Part shown: positions 1-9,480 of the stretch, piece after piece | Position numbering within the stretch: the first letter of the stretch is position 1 | How the letters are laid out: each line of letters begins with the position of its first letter | Assembly (NCBI GenBank): GCA_016721565.1 | Contig: JADKHW010000002.1 | Location: 62,001-126,000, forward strand | From: a bacterium | GTDB lineage: Bacteria > Electryoneota > RPQS01 | Length of the DNA: 64,000 nucleotides | Direction: 5' to 3' | Position numbers and translations under genes: made by a program | Notes under the pieces: model-generated | Told to the model about the DNA's origin: nothing | The model's database searches: none | Seen by the model: the letters and a program-made list of their open reading frames with translations, nothing else

Positions 1-73
1 ACTGCGAGCGCTCTGAGTATGCAGGGTGGGCCAACTTAGATTCCTAAACTATCTATTCAGCGCGACAAAATTG

Positions 74-778
74 TCACGGTAATTGATCGTACAATTTTCG
101 CAGCAACTTAAAGTCGGCATCGCCGTGCACTTTCTGAGTCATATTGCGCAGAAAGTAAGCAGGGTGATAAGTTACCAGAAGTTGCATCCCTTCCCACGGA
201 ATGACTCGCCCACGCAAGTCTTTCATCGGCTCATCGGTGCCCAGCAGTTCGTTGGCTGCATGCTTGCCTAGACACACCACAATATCGGGACTGATCAGAG
301 AAAGTTGCGTACGCAAGTAGGGGCGGCACGTTTCTTTCTCAGACGGCAACGGATCGCGATTACCCGGCGGTCTGCATTTCAGAGTGTTGCAGATATAGAC
401 CTCTTTTCGATCGAGACCGATCTCAGCGAGCATTTCATTCAGCAATTGTCCAGCTCGACCGACAAACGGAATACCCGTATGATCTTCGTCATGCCCGGGC
501 GCTTCACCGACGAACACAATGCGAGCATGTTGACTGCCGTCGCCGAAGACAAATTTCGTGCGCGTCTTGCCAAGTTCACAACGTGTGCACTCGCAGATCT
601 GCTTCTCGAATGCGGAGAGACTTTCCGGCAATGGCTCGACTGCACCATTCAACACACGAAGCGATTTCGGCGATCTCTCTGCCTGTGGCACCACAAGGTT
701 CTTGCGCGGCAAATAGATATCTTCTTCAAAGAGCGCGAGCGATTCGAGATATTCAACAGCGTCACTCGACCCACTCAT
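74..778 (-). CDS. udg: Type-4 (4Fe-4S) uracil-DNA glycosylase
   Basis: This enzyme removes uracil from DNA to start base excision repair. The 234-residue protein has the family's glycosylase motif GEAPG at residues 91-95, followed by the conserved PFVGRAGQLL stretch. The second motif, HPAYFLR, is at about 205-211. Four cysteines placed as iron-sulfur ligands are visible: C64 and C67 (CTRC), C135 (KCRPPGNRDP) and C151. The first 60 residues are less conserved and probably form a variable N-terminal extension, as in other members. The ATG overlaps the stop of the coaBC reading frame by four bases (ATGA), so the two are probably translationally coupled. The family call is firm from the motifs. 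Confidence 0.93.
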   Translation of the reverse strand: MSGSSDAVEYLESLALFEEDIYLPRKNLVVPQAERSPKSLRVLNGAVEPLPESLSAFEKQICECTRCELGKTRTKFVFGDGSQHARIVFVGEAPGHDEDHTGIPFVGRAGQLLNEMLAEIGLDRKEVYICNTLKCRPPGNRDPLPSEKETCRPYLRTQLSLISPDIVVCLGKHAANELLGTDEPMKDLRGRVIPWEGMQLLVTYHPAYFLRNMTQKVHGDADFKLLRKLYDQLP

Positions 779-2855
779 GATACGGGTTCGGTGACTTCAG
801 TCTTTTTGGTTGCCTTCTTGGCCGCCTTCTTCTTCGCGGGTTTAGGCTCAGTTGCTTTGGCATCAGCAGGTTTTGCTTCCGTCTGCTTCGGAGCTTTCTT
901 CTTGGCGGCCTTCTTCTCTGCTACTGGAACTTCAGCGGGCACCTTTGCTTCGGCAGGTGCAGCAACCTTCGCGGGTTTCTGCTTACTGCGCGATTTCTTA
1001 GCGGACATCGCTTCTGTTTTGGCCTCAGGCTTCACTTCGGGCTTCATCTCGGGTCTTGTCTGCGAAACGACTGGAGCCTGTCCTGGGGTCTGTTGTGGTT
1101 GACCACTCGGCAACGGCAGTCCACCCTGTTGTGCGGATAGGGCTGCTAGGCGCTCACGACGCTCGCGAGCACGACGGCCACCTCGACGCGATTTCTTTTT
1201 CCCTGCAGACGCAGGTTGTTGTTGTCCTTGCGAGGCCTGCGGTTGAGCAGGTTGCACCGCTTGCGATTGTTGCTGCGGCTTAGGTGGTTGCAGTGGTTTG
1301 GGCTGTTGCTGCGACTTGGGTTGCAGTTGTTGCGGAGCCGCTTGGGGAGCAACTTCCTGTTTCACTGTTTGTGCAGTAATAGCCGGCTTTGGCGCTTGTC
1401 CGTTTTGCTCGGGATGCTTGGGCCTATCGTGTTTGTTCTTGTGCTTCGGCTTCTTTGACTTGTGTTCGGGTTTCTTGCTCTCAATACCCTCTTCCAAATC
1501 AAGGCCGTCAAGCTTCACTAGACCGTGTTCATCTTCTTCAAAGATGTCTTCCGGTTCCAACTCAAGTTCAAGATTAACGTCAGGTTCCACATCCGGCTCG
1601 GGAAGCGGATTGCGATAGAGTTCCATCACTGCATTCAGAATCTCACGTGCAACTTCACGCTTGGATTGAAGCGGCAAGTCCTGCACGCTGCCGTTGCGGT
1701 GAATGATGAATACCTGATTCGTTTCTACCTGAAAACCGCTGCCTTCTGCAAGTGGATTGTTGGCAACGACGATGTCAAGATGCTTCTCCGCGCAATTTTT
1801 CTCAGCGCGTTATCGAGCACGTTCTCAGTTTCAAGTGCAAATCCTACTATAACGCGGTTGCCTTTGTTTTGCGAGATGCCCTTGAGAATGTCTTCGGTAG
1901 GAATAAGATTAATTTCAGGGTCGGGATCGCCTTTTTTAATCTTGTTCTTGGCCGTGTGATCGAAAGTGTAATCGCTCACAGCGGCGGACATCAGCAGAAT
2001 ATTGCAATAACCAAACTCGCGCTTGACGGCTTCAGCCATCTGGCGAGCAGTGGTTATCCGAGTCAAGCGAACACCGCTGGGCGGAATCACTTCGCTTGGA
2101 CCAGAAATCAAAGAAACGTCAGCACCGCGTTCGCGCGCTTCTTCGGCCAACGCAAAGCCCATTCTACCGGAGGCGCGATTGGTCAGCACGCGCACGGGGT
2201 CCCAACTCTCCTCTGTACGACCACCTGTGACCAACACTTTTACGCCACGCAAGTCCTGCGGTGCGCTCAAGAGATGGTGAACTTCTCCGTAAATTGTTTC
2301 GGGTTCCGCGAGCCTACCCATACCCTGCTCCTCGCCCGGCCTCGCCATGTCGCCAATTTCCGGCGGAATGATGCGGTAACCGCGTTTGCGAAGAGTATTG
2401 AGATTCTCCTGCACAGCGGGATTGGCCCACATGCGCGGATTCATCGACGGACAAACAACTTTGCGGCGCTCGTAAGCAAGCAGAGTCGTAGTTAAGAGAT
2501 CATCGCCCAAGCCGCATGCAATGCGACCGATGTGATCAGCAGTTGCGGGAGCGACTACTACTACTTCGGCCCACGACGAAAGCTCGGTGTGCCACGGAGA
2601 TTCTTTTCCGCGTTCGGGAAACATCTCAACATAGACAGAGCGGCCGGTCACCGTTTCAAAGGTCAATGGTGCAACAAAATTGGTGGCGGCGGCGGTCATC
2701 ACCACCTGCACTTTTGCTCCGGCCTGCATAAACAGGCGCGCAACCTCGACGGCTTTGTATGCCGCGATGCCCCCTGTAACACCTAACAGTATTCTCCGTC
2801 CACCAAGATCTCCAGCAGGTCGCGCGTCCCGATCGGGGCGGCGGTTACTCTTCAT
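775..2855 (-). CDS. coaBC: Bifunctional phosphopantothenoylcysteine decarboxylase/synthetase with long low-complexity tail (one frameshift)
   Basis: CoaBC makes 4'-phosphopantetheine for coenzyme A from phosphopantothenate, cysteine and CTP. The start is the ATG at 2855, which overlaps the end of rpoZ by 11 bases. The CoaC half shows GGIAAYKA, the HTELSSWAE active-site region and the PSMNPRMW substrate motif. The CoaB half shows the DPVRVLTNRASGRMG region and AAVSDY. Frame is lost in a five-A run (plus strand T run at 1796-1800). One added base restores typical C-terminal sequence (HLDIVVANNPL, then SKREVAREIL). The restored frame runs on for about 280 more residues: an acidic stretch, a Pro/Gln-rich stretch and a Lys/Ala-rich end. 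Repaired length is about 693 residues, against roughly 400 for the family. The frameshift is most likely a sequence error; the tail's role is unknown. Confidence 0.85.
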
Positions 2856-3150
2856 AACGCTTCTCGATCTTGTTATCAACCATCTCATTAATGGCAAGCA
2901 CGATGGGCTTCGTGAACTGGAGTTTTTCGCGTTCGATCTCTTCGATCTCAACGGTATCATCTCCGCTTTCAGCGCGGGCACGTGCGGCGGCCTGTTCAAG
3001 TACTTCGGTCTGGCCAAGGTGACGGTCGATGCGGCGCTTTTGTAGCTCGCCAATTTGACGGGCGCGGCGTGCAATTACAAGCACTGCTTCATAGACATTC
3101 TCGGCTTTGCCGACAAAAGATTCTGGGTGTGTTTCGCGTGTGTAAGCCAT
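2845..3150 (-). CDS. rpoZ: DNA-directed RNA polymerase omega subunit
   Basis: Omega is a small RNA polymerase subunit that helps fold and assemble beta prime. From the ATG at 3150 the protein is 101 residues. It carries the typical omega pattern NVYEAVLVIARRARQI near residues 18-33, and a region ending KPIVLAINEMVDNKI. The middle is charged and probably helical. An upstream in-frame ATG at 3183 would add eleven unconserved residues and is less likely. The gene sits between gmk (63 bases upstream) and coaBC (overlapping 11 bases). This gmk-rpoZ-coaBC order is widespread in bacteria and supports the call, since omega is short and weakly conserved. Confidence 0.87.
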   Translation of the reverse strand: MAYTRETHPESFVGKAENVYEAVLVIARRARQIGELQKRRIDRHLGQTEVLEQAAARARAESGDDTVEIEEIEREKLQFTKPIVLAINEMVDNKIEKRYEE

Positions 3151-3213
3151 GTTTCTCTCAATGTGAAAAATTGTTGCGGACATCCCCCCAACGAGACTCC
3201 GCGAATGCTGTGT

Positions 3214-3777
3214 TTAGTTCGCCGCTGCTTGTCCGTGCTCGATACAGCGCAGGACATCAGCGACGGCTTGATCAATTTCGTTGTTGATAATGACACAATC
3301 GAATTTATCGACTTGTGCCAATTCCATCTCCGCGCGAGCGAGCCGCTTGGCTACCACTTCGGCGGATTCAGTTCCCCGTTTCACCAATCGTTCTTTGAGA
3401 ATTTCCAGTGACGGTGGTTTGATAAAAATCGTCAAGGCATCGGGATAGTGGCACTTGATGCTGGCTGCTCCCTTGACATCGAGATCTAAGACCATCGTTT
3501 CGCCCTTTGCGAGCGCTTTGTCAACGATGGTGCGAAGCGTGCCGTAGAGATTCCCGTGCACGTCTTCATGTTCCAAAAATTCTCCGGCGGCCACGCGAGA
3601 CAAAAACTCATCACGCGACCAAAAAAAGTAGTCTTCACCGTGCACCTCGCCGTGACGCGGCGCGCGTGTGGTGGCACTACAGGAAAACAGCCATTCAGGG
3701 TGTTTTGCTCTGACTGCCCGAATAACCGTTGTTTTACCGCCGCCTGCCGGTGCGGCAAAGACGACTAAGCGGCCCAC
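3214..3777 (-). CDS. gmk: Guanylate kinase
   Basis: Guanylate kinase converts GMP to GDP using ATP. The protein has a P-loop, APAGGGKTT, near its N-terminus. It also shows the GMP-binding pattern SATTRAPRHGEVHGEDYFF, and the motif ending in RLARAEMELAQVDKFDCVIINN that is typical of the C-terminal half. I chose the GTG at 3777, one base after the yicC stop, because it gives 187 residues beginning VGRLVVFAAPAGGGK, the usual family start. An in-frame ATG at 3825 lies inside yicC and adds unconserved residues. The P-loop has GGGKTT instead of the more common SGAGKST, which is an acceptable variant. Confidence 0.93.
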   Translation of the reverse strand: MGRLVVFAAPAGGGKTTVIRAVRAKHPEWLFSCSATTRAPRHGEVHGEDYFFWSRDEFLSRVAAGEFLEHEDVHGNLYGTLRTIVDKALAKGETMVLDLDVKGAASIKCHYPDALTIFIKPPSLEILKERLVKRGTESAEVVAKRLARAEMELAQVDKFDCVIINNEIDQAVADVLRCIEHGQAAAN

Positions 3778-3778
3778 C

Positions 3779-4657
3779 CTACTCAAGATTCTGCACCTGC
3801 TCGCGCAACCGCTCGATCTCTTCACGGATGCTGACGGTCAGGTGGGAAATTTCAAGGCTCGAGGTCTTCGACGAAATCGTATTGCCTTCGCGGTTCATCT
3901 CCTGTAAAAGAAAACCGAGCTTCTTGCCGACAGGACCATCAGGCTTATTCAGAGTCTTGCGGAATGCGCCGATGTGACCGTCGAGTCGGACGCATTCTTC
4001 TGTGATGTCCAAGCGGTCCGCAATCAGAGCCAGTTCCATTTCAAGGCGATTGCTGTCGTAGCTGTCAGAAGGCACCAATCGCTGAATGCGCTCTTTAAGC
4101 TTGTCCAGCGCGCGGGTGGGAAGACCTTCCTGCGCCTTTTTGACATCAACAAGTGCAGTAGCAATAATGTCCAGTCGCGCATGCATGTCGCGAGTGAGCA
4201 TCTGACCCTCTTCTAAGCGCATCTGACGCAAATTCTCAATCGCACGTTCAGTTGCGGCCATCGCAAGCCTCAGCGTGCGTTCAGAGACTTCCGGTGGATC
4301 CGTCGGGGTGATGACCTCAGGAAAGTGCAGCAGATGTTCGAGATGAATCGACTCGGTAATGCGCAGGTCAGTGCAAAGCTCCTGTAACTGCGCTGCGACT
4401 CGTTTGGCGGCTTCAAAGTCAATCCGCGCGGCAGCCGGAGCGCCACCACGATTCTCAATCAAAGTCAGCGTAATCTTGCCGCGCTCAACACCTTTGCGTC
4501 AGAGTTCGCGCAATTCAGATTCGAAATTGGAAATTGTACGCGGCGCACGCAAACCGAAATCGAAATAGCGGTTATTAAGTGTGCGCAGTTCGGCGCTGAT
4601 GGTATTTCCGTCTTCGGTGGCTTCGCCTCGCCCGAAGCCTGTCATCGAATAGATCAT
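3779..4657 (-). CDS. yicC: YicC family endoribonuclease (interrupted by one in-frame TGA)
   Basis: YicC proteins are widespread and some act as endoribonucleases. Reading from the ATG at 4657 gives MIYSMTGFGRGEA, the family's signature start, and then LRTLNNRYFDFGLRAPR. The frame hits a TGA at 4499-4501 after ESELREL and continues in the same frame with RKGVERGKITLTLIENRGG. The C-terminal half is intact, including the conserved DSNRLEMELALIADRLDITEE and FLLQEMNREGNTISSK regions. The full span is 292 codons, matching the usual length. The TGA sits where an Arg or Ile codon is usual, so a single substitution (for example CGA to TGA) explains it. Recoding is unlikely because TGA ends other genes here. 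Confidence 0.88.
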
Positions 4658-4693
4658 GTGTACTGTAGTGCGAGGTTGTGAGAGTTGGTCAAA

Positions 4694-5716
4694 TTAGAAT
4701 GCGACTCCGAGGGACACGCGGTGCGTGAGTCCCAAGTCTTTGTGATCTTCGAGTGCGGCATGTACCGCTAAACTTCCAAACAGCAGCCCCGCACCGGCGG
4801 TGAAACGGTCGCCCTTCATGCCTGCGCGCAGGGCAACGGTGTTTGATATCAAATACTCAGCACCAAGTCTTGGTTCAATTGAAACAGGTCCTGCTGAAAT
4901 CACTTCAGCTTCACCACGCGATTCAAAGCGAGTCTCGGCATCGGCAACCAAGGTGATGTCAGCATTCATTGCATGCAACGGCGCGGACCAGCGCGCTCCA
5001 AATCCAAGAGTGGGCAAGATTGACTCGGTACGGCCCGTGGACCATGCCATCGTGCTGGTCGTCACGTCGCGGACGACGGCACCAAACTCTGCACGGCTTC
5101 CGAGCGCGCGTTGGACACCGAGATCAAATCCTAATCCAGCAGCGGTTTCTGAAGCCACCGACTTAGTCAATATTTTTGCGCTGGCTCCGACGTTCCAACC
5201 GTTACCTATGGCTCTTCCGCCCGATGCCATCACTGCAAATTCGTGATCACCCGTTTGGCCATCGATTTCGACACGATTGTCATCTGAAAGCGGTTGCGTC
5301 GGATCGGCAAGCCGGGTCAAAGGAATATCACCGACTCGGGAATATAGAACGGTTAGCGCTCCGGCCATCTTATTTTGCATCGGAGTGGCATAGGAGAGAT
5401 AATCGTAGGTAAATAAGTTGTCGAATTGCGATGCGTGCATGAACTCGACTGAACGCCTACTGATACCCGACAGCGCGGCAGGGTTGTAGTAACCTGCGGT
5501 GGCCGGCAAAGGTGAAGCAACGGATGCTCCCCCCATTGCAAGCGCGCGTGCGCCTGCACCCAGTGACATGAACTCACCAGCATAACGACCAATAACCCAT
5601 TGAGCGTGAGCAGCTTGGGTCAAACCAGAAAAGGCTAATAACAGCCCGATGCATCGCACGAATAGCATGCTCTGCTCCAATAATGGAAACTTGTAATGAA
5701 GATTTGGCTTACTCAT
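4694..5716 (-). CDS. PorV/PorQ (UPF0164) family outer-membrane protein
   Basis: This is a secreted beta-barrel type protein of about 340 residues. A signal peptide ends near AHAQW; an internal ATG at 5668 starts closer to it (MLFVRCIGLLLAF) and may be the true start. The mature N-terminus GEFMSLGAGARALAMGGASVA and then GYYNPAAL is the hallmark of the PorV/PorQ/UPF0164 group, which includes type IX secretion proteins and FadL-like barrels. Alternating hydrophobic strands continue to the end, which closes with VSLGVAF, a terminal Phe typical of outer-membrane barrels. No other type IX secretion gene is visible, so a secretion role cannot be assumed. The specific substrate or partner is unknown. 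Confidence 0.75.
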   Translation of the reverse strand: MSKPNLHYKFPLLEQSMLFVRCIGLLLAFSGLTQAAHAQWVIGRYAGEFMSLGAGARALAMGGASVASPLPATAGYYNPAALSGISRRSVEFMHASQFDNLFTYDYLSYATPMQNKMAGALTVLYSRVGDIPLTRLADPTQPLSDDNRVEIDGQTGDHEFAVMASGGRAIGNGWNVGASAKILTKSVASETAAGLGFDLGVQRALGSRAEFGAVVRDVTTSTMAWSTGRTESILPTLGFGARWSAPLHAMNADITLVADAETRFESRGEAEVISAGPVSIEPRLGAEYLISNTVALRAGMKGDRFTAGAGLLFGSLAVHAALEDHKDLGLTHRVSLGVAF

Positions 5717-5857
5717 TGAACACTCTCAACATACATATCGATGTTAGTGCAATGGGCAATTTACACAGCAGAGATCAAATTCGGGGGCGCGAAGCGCTTG
5801 GGCAGTCTCCTACCTTATTCCTATATTCTGTAAAAATAAGGATAAACTGAAGTAGAG
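5717..5857. other. Intergenic gap between mutS and the PorV-like gene
   Basis: This 141-base gap is one of the longer breaks in the minus-strand run. It includes an AT-rich stretch near 5815-5850 just after the mutS stop. It may hold a terminator for mutS or a promoter for the PorV-like gene, but I see no clear hairpin with a T-run and no convincing -35/-10 pair. Confidence 0.3.
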
Positions 5858-8467
5858 TCAAGGCTTTTGACGCGACTTTGCACTCCTGTTGCCATTTGCT
5901 AAATTTTTGATTTCATATAATTTAGCAAGTGCATCGCGGGGTGTTAAGTCGTCTAAATTGAGGCTTTGGAGGGCATCCACCACTCTCTGAGTATCGGATT
6001 CAAAAAGAGTTAGCTGGAGTTTTGAGGGTTTTTGGGGCGGATTTTCTGTCTGGTTTTTGGGCGAATCTTCCCAGCCCGGGAGTAATTCACGGGCCCGAGC
6101 TACGACTGAATGTGGGAGTCCGGCAAGGCGAGCGACCTCAATCCCGTACGAGCGGTCAGTTTCACCTGATGAAATTCGATGCAAGAAAACGATGCGGTCG
6201 CCCCATTCTTCTACGTCCACGCGTGCATTGAAGATACGCGGAAAGAGCGTGGCCATGCGATTCAGTTCATGGTAATGTGTAGCAAAGAGAGTTTTGCCAG
6301 CAACTTCTGGGTGCTCATGAAGAAACTCGGTGATGGCCCAAGCGAGCGAGAGACCATCGTAAGTAGAGGTGCCGCGACCGACTTCATCTAAGATCATCAG
6401 CGAGCGAGGGGTCGCATGCCTGAGAATATTGGCGACTTCCGACATCTCAACCAGAAATGTGGATTCTCCACCGGCGAGGTTGTCTCCGGCTCCGATTCGC
6501 GTGAAAACGCGATCCACTATTCCGATTTCGACACTTTCGGCTGGAACGAACGAACCCATCTGTGCCATTAACACAATCAGCGCTGCTTGTCGAAGATATG
6601 TAGACTTACCGGACATATTCGGCCCAGTGAGAATCATGATCTGGCGCACGTCGGTATCAAGTTCAATATCATTAGCAATGAATCCAGCGGCTTGAGAAAC
6701 CAATCTTTCCACAACCGGATGGCGGCCGCTTTTGATGTGCAGGCGCGAGCCGTTATTTACCACTGGACGAACATAACGCTGTTCTCGAGCGAGAATTGCA
6801 AGGCTTACAAAAACATCCAGCTCGGCGAGTGCGCGGGCAATGCGAGTCAGTTCAGGTCCCCGGCTGATCAGTTCGTTACGCAACGTTTCCCATATTTCTT
6901 CTTCTAACCGCTCGAGCTTTTCGTCCGCATGGAGAATTTTTTCTTCCCATACTTTCAGGTCAGGCGTGACGTAACGCTCGGCTCCGGTTAACGTTTGCTT
7001 GCGAATGTAATCGACCGGGATGCGTTCTTTGTGCGCGTTTGTAATCTCTATATAGTAACCGAATACACGATTATAGCCGATTTTCAGTGATGCAATTCCG
7101 GTACGGTTGCGCTCTTGGGCCTGATGCTCCTGCATCCAAGTGCGCGCCCGAGTGCCAATTGTTCGAAGGTCATCGAGTTCTTCAGAATAGCCCGCTCGAA
7201 CAGATTTACCCTCTCCAATTGCCATCGGAGGATCGTCGACGATGATTGACGCAATCAGCCCGCTGATCTCTTTAGGTTCGTTTAATTCGGCGGCAATTTT
7301 GTCAAGTGGAGTTCGGGCGTGCTTAGAGAGCGTCTTTTGCAGGATCGGAAGTTTCTCGAGCGTTGTGCGAATTGCGAAGGCGTCACGAGGAGATGCGCGG
7401 CGCGTGGTCAAACGGGAAAGCACTCTTTGCAAATCGGACGTTTCACGCAATTGTTCGGTAAGAATTGCAACAGTTTGCGGATCGGCAACCAGAGTTTCAA
7501 CTGAATCGAGTCGGGATGTGATTTCAGTCAGGTCTGTCAGAGGGGCAAGCAGCCAGCGTCTGAGCAACCTTCCACCTGCGGCTGTGCGCGTGCGGTCGAG
7601 CGCATGCAAAAGCGTTGCTTCGCGGCGGCCACTCGGTGAATCCACAAGCTCCAAATTGCGGCGTGTCGATGCATCGATTATCAACTCTGTGCCCGTTGCG
7701 AATACGCGCAAATCAGGCAGCAAGGCTTGTGGGTCTTTTTGCTGGGACCGAAGATATTGTAGCAACGCTCCGGCCGCTTGCATGGCAGGCAGCATATCCG
7801 ATAGCCCGTAGCCTTTTAGATTGGCGACGTTCAGATGCGTGCGCAGTGTGCGATCCGCTCCGTCAGCGGCGAATTGCCAACGCGGCACAGTTGTCAAAGC
7901 GCAATTGGGGAGAGTTGTCAGCAACTCGCGCGCTTGCTCTTCGTCTTACGCTGCGACGATCAGCTCAGCAGGTTCTAATGCAACCAAGCGCGTCAACAAT
8001 TCGGCTGCGGGTAGTATTCCTGTGAAAAACTCTTGCGCAGTGATGTCCGCATATGCCAGACCACAACTCTCTTCAACCCACGAGACGGCGGCGAGATAGT
8101 TGTTCTTTTGATCGTCGAGCTGTGTGCCGGAGAACGTCGTTCCAGCGCTGACAACTTCCGTGACGCCCCGTTTGACGATACCTTTGGCTTGTTTTGGGTC
8201 TTCGAGCTGATCGCAAACTGCAACTCGATAACCTGCGCGCGTCATCTTGCTCAAGTAATTCTCAAGCTGATGATGCGGAAAACCTGCCAGAGGAACATCG
8301 CCTTCTTTACCGTGATTGCGACGCGTCAGAGTCAAGCCCAACACTTCGGACGACGTCACGGCATCATCGTAAAACAACTCATAAAAATCTCCCATGCGGT
8401 AAAAGAGAATCACGTCCGGATATTGGGACTTGATCTCTGCATATTGTTTGAGCATGGGGGTGGACAT
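5858..8467 (-). CDS. mutS: DNA mismatch repair ATPase MutS (interrupted by one in-frame TAA)
   Basis: MutS recognises base mismatches and starts mismatch repair. The N-terminal part from 8467 has FYRMGDFYELF, which carries the Phe-X-Glu mismatch-reading motif, and then GLTLTRRN and GFPHHQLENYL. The frame stops at a TAA (7946-7948) after LEPAELIVAA and resumes in the same frame with DEEQARELL. The rest is intact. It has Walker A GPNMSGKSTYLRQ, Walker B SLMILDEVGRGTSTYDG, FATHYHEL, and a C-terminal helix-turn-helix region. The full span is 869 codons, the normal MutS length, so only one codon looks wrong. A single substitution, real or artefactual, is the likely cause. If real, the strain could be a mutator. 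Confidence 0.9.
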
Positions 8468-8492
8468 TCGGCGCTACTCTGTTAGGCATGAA

Positions 8493-8514
8493 GCGCCGCC
8501 CAAAGGGACGGCGC
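8493..8514 (-). other. GC-rich hairpin between SPOR gene and mutS
   Basis: GCGCCG(T)CCC and GGGCGGCGC pair on the minus strand around a TTT loop, with one bulged T. It lies between the repaired SPOR stop (8543) and the mutS ATG (8467). No T-run follows, so it is a weak terminator at best; an mRNA-stabilising or spacing hairpin is possible. Confidence 0.4.
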
Positions 8515-8542
8515 GTATTTTCTCTTGTGAATCAAACGAAAA

Positions 8543-9480
8543 TCAAGGTACCATTAATAGCACCGCAGGAACGTCGTATTTTGCCTTTATCTTGTCGCCA
8601 ATGGCTCGGCCTTCTTCTTTGGTGCGAAAGCGCCGACGCGGACCTGCATCAACTTATCACGCGGAACAAGATACACCTTATATCCTTCTTTACGCAATTT
8701 AGAAGCTATTTTGTGCGCGTTGTCGTGAATGCCGAAGGCGCCGACTTGAATGTACCAACCGTCCGGCGCGCGGTCGTCAATGTCGTTCGGTCGCGTCGGC
8801 TCAGGCTGAACCTCGGTTGATGATTTCTTGGGAGTGATCTCGGCCTTCGGCTCATCAGTCTTTACGAGTGATTGTGACGTCTCCATGCTGGAATGCACGA
8901 AGCCAGTATCCTTCTTTGCTGGAACAACCGAACTGTAGTCCAGAGTTACGCTCGAGGCCGGAATGGTTTGCGGTTTTGGTTTCTCAACCGGTTCTACTTC
9001 AACTTGTTTTTCGACAACCGGATCGGGTTGTGGTTCAAGTTTTGGTTCTTCAACCACTGGGGTTTCATCGACCATCTCTTCGCGCTTCACTGAGGCAATC
9101 AACGGCCGCTCGACTTCATAGGTCTCAGGAGTGTCTGCTACCCATTGGCCGGGATCAACGACCTGCGCAGACTCAAGCACTAACGCCGAGATGTCAATTC
9201 CCATTGAAGCCGCTTGCAACAGGCGTTCCTGCGCAAACTCATCGCAGTCAGTGCCGGGGAATCGCGCGGAGATTTCGCGGTATAAGAAACACGCTTCAAT
9301 CGCATTCGGCTCACGCAGCGCATCGAGAAGCATGTTGTAACGTTCAGGTGCGTCGGTCTGATTGAGAATTTTCTGAGCCTCGACCATGCGGCCTTCGCGC
9401 AAGAGATCAATTGGAGATTTCTTGACGGCTTGAGCGGATGCCGTCGCGGCGATTGCGAGAATGAGCAACATTCTAAACAT
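8543..9480 (-). CDS. SPOR-domain exported protein (one frameshift near the end)
   Basis: SPOR domains bind denuded peptidoglycan at division sites. The ATG at 9480 (overlapping lapB by 8 bases) starts a hydrophobic signal segment MFRMLLILAIAATASAQ. A helical region resembling tetratricopeptide repeats follows, then a Pro/Glu/Lys-rich linker. The SPOR domain begins at DGWYIQVGAFGIHDNAHKIASKL. As written the frame ends early with PKKKAEPLATR. One added base near 8617-8624 gives TKEEGRAIGDKIKAKYDVPAV and a stop at 8543, which completes a SPOR fold. Repaired length is about 312 residues. The frameshift is probably a sequence error. The domain call is firm; the exact cell-envelope role is inferred. 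Confidence 0.8.

Noticed and set aside
305..1102. Long plus-strand frame opposite udg and coaBC
   Set aside because: It lies antisense to well-supported genes and its Ala/Phe-rich sequence mirrors the Lys/Ala tail on the other strand; it matches no family.
775..1686. A separate gene for a Pro/Gln/Lys-rich protein starting at 1686
   Set aside because: Its start codon is a GTG inside the CoaB domain. The residues before it (HLDIVVANNPL and so on) are typical CoaB C-terminus in the same frame, so it is better read as the end of coaBC after a one-base slip.
1796..1800. Programmed ribosomal frameshift in coaBC
   Set aside because: The A run is short, no stimulatory structure is evident, and many other genes here have the same kind of slip, which points to error.
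7242..7811. Plus-strand frame of 189 codons opposite mutS
   Set aside because: Antisense to conserved MutS sequence, with a Ser/Arg-rich composition typical of shadow frames and no ribosome binding site.
4499..7948. TGA or TAA as reassigned sense codons
   Set aside because: Both serve as normal stops in many genes here (for example TGA ends udg and TAA ends rpoZ), so isolated substitutions are far more likely.
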